The translations under genes were made by a program, and so were the position numbers. A stretch of DNA of 5,766 bases from Gammaproteobacteria bacterium. GTDB taxonomy: Bacteria; Pseudomonadota; Gammaproteobacteria; Tenderiales; Tenderiaceae. The notes beneath the pieces are model-generated. The model saw only the letters and a program-made list of their open reading frames with translations, ran no database searches and was not told the DNA's origin. This document shows, in pieces, positions 1 through 5,766 of the stretch. Numbering within the stretch: position 1 is the stretch's first letter; every line of letters starts with the position of its first letter. Location: the NCBI GenBank assembly GCA_024276775.1, contig JAJRWO010000224.1:1-5766 (forward strand), in the 5' to 3' direction.

Positions 1-1372
1 CTTCATCCGCAACGGAAAAATGCCCCAGATTATCCTTATTAAGAATTTTATTATCGACTTTCAGATAGGCCACACCATCTTCCGGAATCACAGTCACCTC
101 AACCACACCCGCGACCTTGGCAATTTCAATCCCAAGTATTTTTGCTTGTTTTTCATTAACTTGCCCGACGTTTATCATGTGACTTCCAAGATGGCGAGGC
201 TGTTTCATCGTCCCCGCAAGAATAACCCAGATAAAGGCCAGCAGACCACAAAACAAAAATACCGCTTCCCCATCCATGTGCTGATAAAGCCAGCCACCCG
301 AGACACCGCCAACAAAGGCCCCCATAAACTGAGAGCTGGTATATACCCCCATTGCGGTCCCCTTCTTGTCGGCCGGGGCAATCTTAGCAACCAGTGACGG
401 TAACGAGGCCTCAAGAATATTAAAAGCCAAAAAGAAGGCCAGCAGAGCAATGACAATACCCGTCACAGAACCCCCCACCTGGCTTAGCAGTAACATGGCC
501 ACCATCAACAATGCAATCGCGCCAACAAACACCTGTTTCATCATGCGTTTTTTCTCAGCAATGATGATAAACGGCACCATGGCAACAAACGATATCACGA
601 GTACAAACAGATAGACCATCCAGTGATCTTCACTGCCCAAGCCAGCCTGATCACGCAGCGCTAGCGGCACAGCAACAAAGGTCGCTGTCAAAATCATGTG
701 CAATACAAAAATACCAAAATCCAGGCGTAACAGTTGCCTGTCCCCCAGCACATTTTTGAACTGGGCCGGCACCGGCTCAGTATCACGGTGAAAACGACTC
801 ACTACCGGGGTCGGCACCAGCAGTGCCAGAATCGCCATTGCCACCAGAGCCAGTACCGCCGTCATCCAAAATATGCCGTGCAGACCAAACCAGGCGTTGA
901 CAATCGGCCCCATAATCAGGGCGATGGAAAATGACACCCCCATACTTATACCCATGATTGCCATGGCCTTGAGGCGATGTTCTTCACGGGTCAAGTCTGC
1001 GGCCAAAGCCATGACTGCGGCCGCAATCGCACCTGCCCCCTGAAGGGCACGGCCAATGATCATACCCGTCATGGAATCCGACATGGCCGCCACTACACTG
1101 CCCAGAGCAAAAATTGCCAAACCACCATAGATCACCGGCTTACGACCAATCCGGTCAGACAACATCCCAAATGGAATTTGCAATAGCGCCTGGGTCAAAC
1201 CATAAATCCCCATTGCCAAACCAATCAAAAACGGTGTTGCCCCAACTAAATGTTCTGAATAGAGCGCGAACACGGGCAAGATCATAAACAAACCCAACAT
1301 GCGCGTACTAAAAATACCTGCCAGCGAAAAAGCAGCGCGGCGTTCAATTGGGGTCATACCAGAGTTCTTCAT
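1..1372 (-). CDS. yajR: YajR-like MFS transporter with C-terminal YAM domain (3' end beyond the window)
   Basis: Inner-membrane major facilitator transporter, probably a proton-driven exporter; the substrate is unknown. Reading the minus strand from ATG 1372-1370 gives 457 codons with no stop before the left edge. The N-terminus (MKNSGMTPIERRAAFSLAG) parallels E. coli YajR (454 aa), so only a few codons should be missing. Visible motifs are MFS motif A, GMLSDRIGRKP, at residues 69-79 (D73, R74, R77, K78); GRALQGAGAI at 107-116 in TM4; D126 just after TM4; and a motif C-like G155-P156 in TM5, typical of drug/proton antiporters. Hydrophobic segments fit 12 TM helices up to about residue 390. 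From about residue 399 the protein becomes soluble and mixed alpha/beta, matching the ferredoxin-like YAM domain of YajR. An in-frame stop at 1426-1424 limits upstream starts; no clear Shine-Dalgarno is seen. It is divergent from uvrA. The family call is strong; the export role is inferred from the family. Confidence 0.88.
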   Translation of the reverse strand, partial: MKNSGMTPIERRAAFSLAGIFSTRMLGLFMILPVFALYSEHLVGATPFLIGLAMGIYGLTQALLQIPFGMLSDRIGRKPVIYGGLAIFALGSVVAAMSDSMTGMIIGRALQGAGAIAAAVMALAADLTREEHRLKAMAIMGISMGVSFSIALIMGPIVNAWFGLHGIFWMTAVLALVAMAILALLVPTPVVSRFHRDTEPVPAQFKNVLGDRQLLRLDFGIFVLHMILTATFVAVPLALRDQAGLGSEDHWMVYLFVLVISFVAMVPFIIIAEKKRMMKQVFVGAIALLMVAMLLLSQVGGSVTGIVIALLAFFLAFNILEASLPSLVAKIAPADKKGTAMGVYTSSQFMGAFVGGVSGGWLYQHMDGEAVFLFCGLLAFIWVILAGTMKQPRHLGSHMINVGQVNEKQAKILGIEIAKVAGVVEVTVIPEDGVAYLKVDNKILNKDNLGHFSVADE

Positions 1373-1442
1373 CGGATTTGCTTTGCGTAGTAGAGTAAAA
1401 AAGTCGTATATTAACAGGTTCACTCAGCGACGGAAAAGCAGT
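1373..1442. promoter_or_regulatory. Divergent promoter region between the MFS gene and uvrA
   Basis: These 70 bp must hold the start signals of both divergent genes unless a promoter lies inside a coding region. For uvrA, TATATT at 1407-1412 is a good -10 candidate about 30 nt before the ATG, with a poor -35 (TTGCGT, 1383-1388, 18-bp spacing). On the minus strand the same core reads TAATATA and could serve the MFS gene, with only a weak -35 (TTTTCC). GGAAAAG at 1432-1438 is a weak but usable ribosome binding site for uvrA. ACAG at 1414-1417, with an AT-rich core on its left, resembles half of a LexA box (CTGT-N8-ACAG), but the other half is absent. The region is certain; individual elements are tentative. 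Confidence 0.45.
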
Positions 1443-4292
1443 ATGGATACTATCCACATCCGCGGTGCACGCACCCACAATCTTAAAAACATTGACCTTG
1501 ATCTGCCTAGGGATAAGTTAATCGTCATCACCGGCCTGTCCGGATCAGGCAAATCATCCCTGGCATTCGATACTATCTATGCCGAAGGCCAGCGCCGCTA
1601 TGTTGAATCGCTTTCGAGTTATGCGCGTCAATTTCTGTCGATTATGGAAAAACCCGATGTTGATCACATCGAAGGACTGTCACCTGCCATTTCCATCGAG
1701 CAGAAATCCACCTCGCACAACCCACGCTCGACCGTTGGCACCGTGACCGAGATTTATGATTATCTGCGTTTGCTGTTCGCCCGCGCCGGCGAGCCACGCT
1801 GCCCCCAACACAATCTGGTGCTAGAAGCCCAAACCGTCAGTCAAATGGTTGACCATACACTTGATCTGGACGAAGGCACCAAGCTGATGTTGCTGGCCCC
1901 CGTTATCGACGGTCGTAAGGGTGAACACTTGTCCATGCTGGCCGAACTGCGCAGCCAAGGGTTTATACGCGCCCGCATCAACGGTCAGGTTGTTGAGCTT
2001 GACCAAACACCCGAACTGGACGCCAAGAAAAAACACACTATTGAAGCCGTGGTAGACCGCTTCAAAGTACGTGAAGATATGAAACAACGCCTGGCAGAAT
2101 CATTTGAAACCGCACTCAACCTGTCAGACGGTATTGCCCGCATCGCCTACATGGGTGAAGACAAGCCCGACTTGGTGTATTCAGCCAAGTTCGCCTGTTC
2201 CCAATGCGGTTACAGCCTGGCCGAGTTGGAACCACGTATTTTTTCATTTAATAATCCCTACGGTGCTTGCCCCAGTTGTGACGGTCTAGGGGTCAATCAA
2301 TTCATCGACCCCACACGTGTCGTGCATCACCCTGAGTCAAGTCTGGCCAGCGGTGCCATCCGTGGCTGGGATAGACGCAACGCTTATTATTTTCAGTTAT
2401 TGCAATCTCTGGCAACTCACTATGGTTTTGATATCGACACACCGTATCAAACATTGGATAAAAAAATTCACCAGGTACTGCTATTCGGTAGTGGCAAAGA
2501 AAAGATCGAAACAACTTTTTTCAACGACAAAGGCAAAGCTAAAACCAAGCGAGCGCCGTTTGAAGGTATCATTCCCAACATGGAACGACGTTATCGCGAG
2601 ACCGAATCCAATGCCGTGCGCGACGAATTAGCCAAATATCTCAGTCACCAGAGTTGTCCCGACTGCGGCGGTGCCCGACTGCGCACCGAGGCCCGCAATG
2701 TTTTTATTGCTGATCTAACCCTGCCAGAGGTCAGTCACATGGCCATCGGCCGCGCGCACGAATTTTTCAGTCACCTGACACTGCCCGGCAAGCGCGGTCA
2801 GATCGCCGCTAAAATCGTCAAAGAAGTACAGAATAGGCTCAAATTTCTGGTTAACGTTGGCCTGGATTATCTCAGTCTGGATCGTAGTGCAGATAGCCTT
2901 TCGGGGGGTGAAGCGCAAAGAATCAGACTGGCCAGCCAGATCGGTGCCGGCCTGGTTGGCGTTATGTACGTGCTCGATGAACCCTCTATCGGCCTACATC
3001 AACGTGATAACGAGCGCCTGATCGAAACCCTCACCTACCTGCGCGACCTTGGCAATACAGTCATCGTGGTTGAGCACGACGAAGATGCCATCCGCTGCGC
3101 TGACTACGTGGTCGATATTGGCCCAGGTGCCGGCGTACACGGCGGCGAAATTGTGGCACAAGGCACCCCACAACAAGTCTGCAACAACCCCAATTCACTC
3201 ACCGGTCAATACCTGTCCGGTAAAAAAGAAATCAGCATTCCATCGCAACGCACACCTAATGACCCAGAGCGACAGATACGTATTCGCGGTGCATCAGGCA
3301 ACAACCTGAAAGGCATCAACGTCGACATTCCGCAAGGCCTGATGACCTGCGTGACGGGGGTCTCTGGCTCAGGAAAATCAACCTTGATCAACGACACCCT
3401 GTATCGCAATGCTGCACTGATAATCAATGGTGCCGGCGAAGACCCCGCCCCCTGCACAGAAATTACCGGCCTGGAACAGTGTGACAAAATTGTCGATATC
3501 GACCAAAGCCCCATCGGCAGAACACCTCGTTCAAATCCTGCCACCTACACCGGCCTGTTCACCCCGATTCGTGATTTATTCTCCGGCACACAAGAGGCTC
3601 GTTCACGCGGTTATACACCCGGGCGTTTCAGCTTCAACGTAAAAGGCGGTCGCTGTGAAGCTTGCCAGGGTGACGGCGTCATCAAAGTCGAAATGCACTT
3701 CCTGCCCGACATCTACGTGCCTTGCGATGTCTGCAAAGGCAAGCGCTATAACCGCGAAACCCTGGACGTGAAATACAAAGGCAAAAATATCTATGAAGTG
3801 CTGGCCATGACTGTCGAAGATGCCGTGGTCTTTTTCAGTGCCGTGCCCGTCATCAAACGCAAACTGCAAACGCTGATGGATGTTGGCCTGAGCTATATCA
3901 CCTTGGGCCAAAACGCCACTACCCTCTCCGGTGGTGAGGCACAACGGGTCAAACTGTCACGCGAGCTATCCAAACGCGACACAGGAAAAACACTTTATAT
4001 ACTTGATGAACCCACCACCGGTCTGCATTTTCATGACATCGAACAGCTGCTCACCGTCCTGCATCGCCTGCGCAACCACGGCAACACTATCGTCATCATC
4101 GAACACAATCTGGATGTTATTAAAACTGCCGACTGGCTGATTGATATCGGCCCTGAAGGTGGCGACAAAGGTGGTGTGGTTGTCGCAATCGGCACGCCAG
4201 AAGACGTTTCATTAAACCCGGAATCACATACGGGGCATTTTTTACTGCCATTACTGCAACAAGCGCATACTGAAACAAAAAAGGCTTCATAA
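1443..4292 (+). CDS. uvrA: UvrA, excinuclease ABC subunit A
   Basis: Damage-recognition ATPase of nucleotide excision repair. The UvrA dimer works with UvrB to find bulky DNA lesions, loads UvrB and then leaves, so that UvrC can incise. The product is 949 aa (E. coli 940) and can be followed against E. coli UvrA almost throughout. ATPase I has Walker A GLSGSGKS at residues 31-38, signature LSGGEAQR at 486-493 and Walker B D512-E513. ATPase II has Walker A GVSGSGKS at 639-646, signature LSGGEAQR at 828-835 and Walker B D855-E856. Cysteine pairs C252/C255 with C276/C279 form the first zinc module, C405/C408 the CPDC motif, and C738/C741 with C761/C764 the damage-binding zinc finger. All key residues are present. 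The start at 1443 (MDTIHIRGARTHNLK) matches the family; a longer in-frame reading back to 1299 would run into the divergent transporter gene. No frameshift or truncation is seen. Confidence 0.98.
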   Translation: MDTIHIRGARTHNLKNIDLDLPRDKLIVITGLSGSGKSSLAFDTIYAEGQRRYVESLSSYARQFLSIMEKPDVDHIEGLSPAISIEQKSTSHNPRSTVGTVTEIYDYLRLLFARAGEPRCPQHNLVLEAQTVSQMVDHTLDLDEGTKLMLLAPVIDGRKGEHLSMLAELRSQGFIRARINGQVVELDQTPELDAKKKHTIEAVVDRFKVREDMKQRLAESFETALNLSDGIARIAYMGEDKPDLVYSAKFACSQCGYSLAELEPRIFSFNNPYGACPSCDGLGVNQFIDPTRVVHHPESSLASGAIRGWDRRNAYYFQLLQSLATHYGFDIDTPYQTLDKKIHQVLLFGSGKEKIETTFFNDKGKAKTKRAPFEGIIPNMERRYRETESNAVRDELAKYLSHQSCPDCGGARLRTEARNVFIADLTLPEVSHMAIGRAHEFFSHLTLPGKRGQIAAKIVKEVQNRLKFLVNVGLDYLSLDRSADSLSGGEAQRIRLASQIGAGLVGVMYVLDEPSIGLHQRDNERLIETLTYLRDLGNTVIVVEHDEDAIRCADYVVDIGPGAGVHGGEIVAQGTPQQVCNNPNSLTGQYLSGKKEISIPSQRTPNDPERQIRIRGASGNNLKGINVDIPQGLMTCVTGVSGSGKSTLINDTLYRNAALIINGAGEDPAPCTEITGLEQCDKIVDIDQSPIGRTPRSNPATYTGLFTPIRDLFSGTQEARSRGYTPGRFSFNVKGGRCEACQGDGVIKVEMHFLPDIYVPCDVCKGKRYNRETLDVKYKGKNIYEVLAMTVEDAVVFFSAVPVIKRKLQTLMDVGLSYITLGQNATTLSGGEAQRVKLSRELSKRDTGKTLYILDEPTTGLHFHDIEQLLTVLHRLRNHGNTIVIIEHNLDVIKTADWLIDIGPEGGDKGGVVVAIGTPEDVSLNPESHTGHFLLPLLQQAHTETKKAS

Positions 4293-4323
4293 AATTCCTG
4301 GTATCAATAAAAACAAACGGCAA

Positions 4324-4361
4324 ACCAACAACAATACTTTCGAGAATGTTGGTATATTTTT
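4324..4361 (+). terminator. Probable rho-independent terminator after uvrA
   Basis: ACCAACA (4324-4330) pairs perfectly with TGTTGGT (4347-4353), 31 nt after the uvrA stop. Inside, CT/AG (4337-4338 with 4343-4344) closes a TTCG tetraloop, separated from the outer stem by a 4-nt bulge and a mismatch. TATATTTTTATT follows, including five consecutive T at 4357-4361. The stem is short and only moderately GC-rich and the T-run begins four bases after it, so termination may be partial. Confidence 0.5.
4350..4358 (+). promoter_or_regulatory. Candidate extended -10 promoter for the GGDEF gene
   Basis: TGGTATATT fits the extended -10 pattern TGn-TATAAT, with one mismatch in the hexamer. Transcription would begin near 4365, leaving an untranslated leader of about 37 nt before the ATG at 4402. 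No good -35 lies 16-18 bp upstream, which is common for extended -10 promoters. It overlaps the right arm of the uvrA terminator hairpin, so the two assignments partly compete for the same bases. Inference only. Confidence 0.3.
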
Positions 4362-4390
4362 ATTGCGAAACCCGTATGCAAAAATTTAAC

Positions 4391-4395
4391 GAGGG
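4391..4395 (+). promoter_or_regulatory. Ribosome binding site that fixes the GGDEF gene start
   Basis: GAGGG lies 6 nt before ATG 4402. A second ATG at 4398-4400, in another frame, is only 2 nt away from this site and opens a reading frame of just six codons, so 4402 is the functional start. Confidence 0.7.
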
Positions 4396-4401
4396 CCATG
4401 C

Positions 4402-5430
4402 ATGAATTATCAAGATGAGATTCTAGACAGAATATTTATGATCACTGAACGAGTGATTGTGTTTGACGGGCTTGATGACATTTTCAGCCATATTGTAAAA
4501 ACCTCTGTTGCATTAACAAAGGCAGATGCCGTCACCATAAGAGTCTTTAATATCGAAACTGGATTTCTTGAGATTGCCTATTCTATTGGCGTATCAGAAA
4601 ACTTCATCCAGCAATCCCCTATTAGCGTTGGCGAAGGCATTATTGGCCATACAGTGTTAGAAAATAAATCCTTTTCAACCCGTGATGCCACACAAGAGAT
4701 ATCATGTAAAAATATTGACGTTGCCAAAGCTGAAGGCATAAAGGCCATGATGTGCGTCCCCATGAACAGCAGGGAAAGTACACTTGGCTGCATTACTGTT
4801 TACCGAAAAACCAATCAAGAGTTTGCTGATCATGACTTGATGTTATTAAGCATTTTTTCTGCTGAAGCGGTAGAGGCTGTCGAAAAAGCCAAGCTAATTA
4901 CCGAATTAAAAAAACAAGCCACCATCGACCCATTAACAAGCCTGTTTAACAAGCGGTCAATTATCGAAAAGCTACAGGCTGAAATTGATCGAAGCAAACG
5001 ACACAAGCAGTCAACCGCTATACTATTCATTGATATTGATAATTTCAAAAAATACAATGACGGCCATGGTCACCTTATGGGTGATAAATTATTGCATGAC
5101 TTCACTGCCCTGTTACACAGACATTGTAGAACAGAAGATATATTGGGGCGCTTTGGTGGCGATGAATTTATTATCATTGCGCCTCAGTCCAGCATTTCTG
5201 GCGCTCTATCTCTAGCAAAAAAACTATGCAAAGAGGTACAACAATACAATTTTATTAGCAGCAATATTAATCAACCTTTTAACACCACCTGTAGCATCGG
5301 CATTGCCTTATACCCTGAGCATAGTGACGATTATGAAAGCTTGATGGACAAGGCAGATAAAGCACTGTTTATCAGTAAACGAAGCGGTCGAAACAAAGCA
5401 ACTGTCTGGCAAGAAACAGCCAAGCCCTGA
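4402..5430 (+). CDS. GAF-GGDEF diguanylate cyclase
   Basis: Cytoplasmic 342-aa enzyme predicted to condense two GTP into cyclic di-GMP, the second messenger that shifts cells between motile and attached life. No signal peptide or membrane segment is seen. Residues about 15-165 form a GAF sensor domain (VGEGIIGHTV at 76-85, CVPM at 118-121); its ligand cannot be told. A helical linker follows, then the GGDEF domain from about 174 (DPLTSLFNKR, 176-185). By comparison with PleD, D211 and D254 should bind metal, N219 and D228 the guanine, and K326 and R330 the phosphates. The GGDEF motif is exact at 252-256. RTED at 243-246 is an intact RxxD inhibitory site five residues upstream, so product feedback inhibition is expected. 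There is no EAL domain. The start is supported by GAGGG 6 nt upstream. Its codons are visibly more AT-rich than those of uvrA. It probably has its own promoter, as a terminator-like hairpin separates it from uvrA. Enzyme class is firm; the physiological output is unknown. Confidence 0.93.
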   Translation: MNYQDEILDRIFMITERVIVFDGLDDIFSHIVKTSVALTKADAVTIRVFNIETGFLEIAYSIGVSENFIQQSPISVGEGIIGHTVLENKSFSTRDATQEISCKNIDVAKAEGIKAMMCVPMNSRESTLGCITVYRKTNQEFADHDLMLLSIFSAEAVEAVEKAKLITELKKQATIDPLTSLFNKRSIIEKLQAEIDRSKRHKQSTAILFIDIDNFKKYNDGHGHLMGDKLLHDFTALLHRHCRTEDILGRFGGDEFIIIAPQSSISGALSLAKKLCKEVQQYNFISSNINQPFNTTCSIGIALYPEHSDDYESLMDKADKALFISKRSGRNKATVWQETAKP

Positions 5431-5461
5431 GCAACTAAAACCTTGTTCATCATCGAGAAAA

Positions 5462-5518
5462 ATGAATAAACCCCTATACAACATTAATAAACAATCGAGC
5501 TCTGCTAAAAAATGTTAG
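5462..5518 (+). other. Possible 18-codon leader ORF overlapping the next gene's start
   Basis: ATG 5462 opens 18 codons (MNKPLYNINKQSSSAKKC) ending in TAG 5516-5518. That stop lies just past the downstream ATG at 5512, so the two reading frames overlap by 7 nt, a geometry that could allow translational coupling. CGAGAAA before it is only a weak ribosome binding site. The peptide is unlike anything I recognise, and the ORF is short enough to be chance in AT-rich DNA. It is listed because the downstream gene has no visible ribosome binding site of its own. Confidence 0.15.
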
Positions 5519-5766
5519 CTAAATTGATCAATATAACTATATTTTCACTGGCCATTCCTCAACTGGCCTTTGCCGCTGAATATAAAATTCAACTAACACC
5601 ACAACATGCAAAAATAATCGGTCAAAAAATCTGGCAAAATGAAGGTTTGGGAAAGCTTGAAAATTTAACCGTCTGGAACAAGGGCGAAGACTTTCCCTCG
5701 TTTGGTATTGGCCACTTCATCTGGTATCCCAAAGGGATTGAAGGGCCGTTCAGCGAAAGTTTTCCA
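5512..5766 (+). CDS. Secreted protein of unassigned family, N-terminal part, with lysozyme-like Glu...GIGH pattern (cut by right edge)
   Basis: The first 85 codons of an open frame that continues past the window. Residues 1-21 form a clear Sec signal peptide: MLAK, a hydrophobic core, then AFA before AEYK, with likely type I cleavage after A21; there is no lipobox. The mature part therefore acts in the periplasm or outside the cell. It contains a helical stretch (residues 30-42), NEG with E44, a WNKGEDFPSFGIGHF segment (55-69) and IWYPKG (70-75). Glu followed by GIGH recalls phage T4-type (GH24) lysozyme, where catalytic E11 precedes GIGH at 28-31; here the distance is 21 rather than 17 residues. 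This is resemblance only, and I cannot name the family. An in-frame TAA at 5506-5508 makes ATG 5512 the first ATG available. No good ribosome binding site precedes it. It lies 81 bp after the GGDEF gene with no terminator visible between them, so cotranscription is possible. Confidence 0.8.
   Translation, partial: MLAKLINITIFSLAIPQLAFAAEYKIQLTPQHAKIIGQKIWQNEGLGKLENLTVWNKGEDFPSFGIGHFIWYPKGIEGPFSESFP

Noticed and set aside
20..1186. Several plus-strand ORFs of 66-125 codons
   Set aside because: They lie opposite the YajR-like gene, are rich in His/Asn/Gln/Thr as expected of complementary-strand shadows, and show no recognisable domain.
1299..1442. A 48-codon N-terminal extension of the uvrA frame starting at ATG 1299
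   Set aside because: It would overlap the first 74 bases of the divergent transporter gene and has no counterpart in UvrA, whose N-terminus matches from MDTIHIRGARTHNLK at 1443.
3206..3944. Minus-strand ORFs of 112 and 113 codons within uvrA
   Set aside because: They are antisense to the strongly conserved second ATPase and zinc-finger region of uvrA and look like by-products of its codon use.
4398..4418. ATG 4398 as an alternative start for the gene downstream of uvrA
   Set aside because: It is out of frame with the GGDEF protein, ends after six codons and is only 2 nt from the ribosome binding site.
5443..5480. TTGTTC and TATACA as a promoter for the secreted-protein gene
   Set aside because: The spacing is 26 bp, far outside the usable range, and no better pair was found.
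5523..5532. Palindrome ATTGATCAAT, resembling an FNR half-site pair
   Set aside because: FNR needs four bases between TTGAT and ATCAA; here there is no gap, and the site lies inside the signal-peptide coding sequence.
1..5766. tRNA, rRNA, CRISPR array, insertion sequence, att site or anti-phage system
   Set aside because: No clover-leaf-like segment, regularly spaced repeats, terminal inverted repeats, transposase or integrase motifs were seen on either strand; the genes are repair, transport, signalling and one exported protein.

Overview
The window looks like chromosomal DNA of a non-enterobacterial gammaproteobacterium; the exact genus cannot be named from the sequence. The evidence is a UvrA that can be followed against the E. 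coli protein almost throughout, and a divergently transcribed YajR-type MFS transporter next to it. The MFS/uvrA divergent pair is an arrangement known from gammaproteobacteria such as Pseudomonas, where ssb usually lies beyond the transporter. No mobile element, CRISPR array, tRNA or rRNA is visible.

Layout. (1) Positions 1-1372, minus strand: a YajR-like MFS transporter with a C-terminal soluble YAM-type domain. Its last few codons lie beyond the left edge. (2) Positions 1373-1442: a 70-bp divergent intergenic region with an AT-rich core that can act as a -10 element for uvrA, plus a degenerate LexA-like half-site. (3) Positions 1443-4292, plus strand: complete uvrA, 949 residues, with both ATPase sites and the zinc-binding cysteines intact. 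(4) Positions 4293-4401: a terminator-like hairpin after uvrA, an extended -10 candidate overlapping it, and a good ribosome binding site. (5) Positions 4402-5430, plus strand: a GAF-GGDEF diguanylate cyclase with an intact active site and inhibitory I-site. (6) Positions 5431-5511: a short AT-rich spacer with a possible 18-codon leader ORF. (7) Positions 5512-5766, plus strand: the first 85 codons of a secreted protein of unassigned family, cut by the right edge. It has a clear signal peptide and a Glu...GIGH pattern resembling phage-type (T4) lysozymes.

The genes do not form one pathway. uvrA is DNA-damage housekeeping and the transporter is its conserved neighbour. The cyclase makes c-di-GMP in response to whatever its GAF domain senses. 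The downstream secreted protein could be cotranscribed with the cyclase, since no terminator is visible between them, but the link is only positional. Base composition drops visibly from the uvrA/MFS part to the cyclase and secreted-protein part, suggesting a conserved core block followed by more variable accessory genes. Nothing here is clearly a new system; the most interesting item is the truncated secreted lysozyme-like protein at the right edge.
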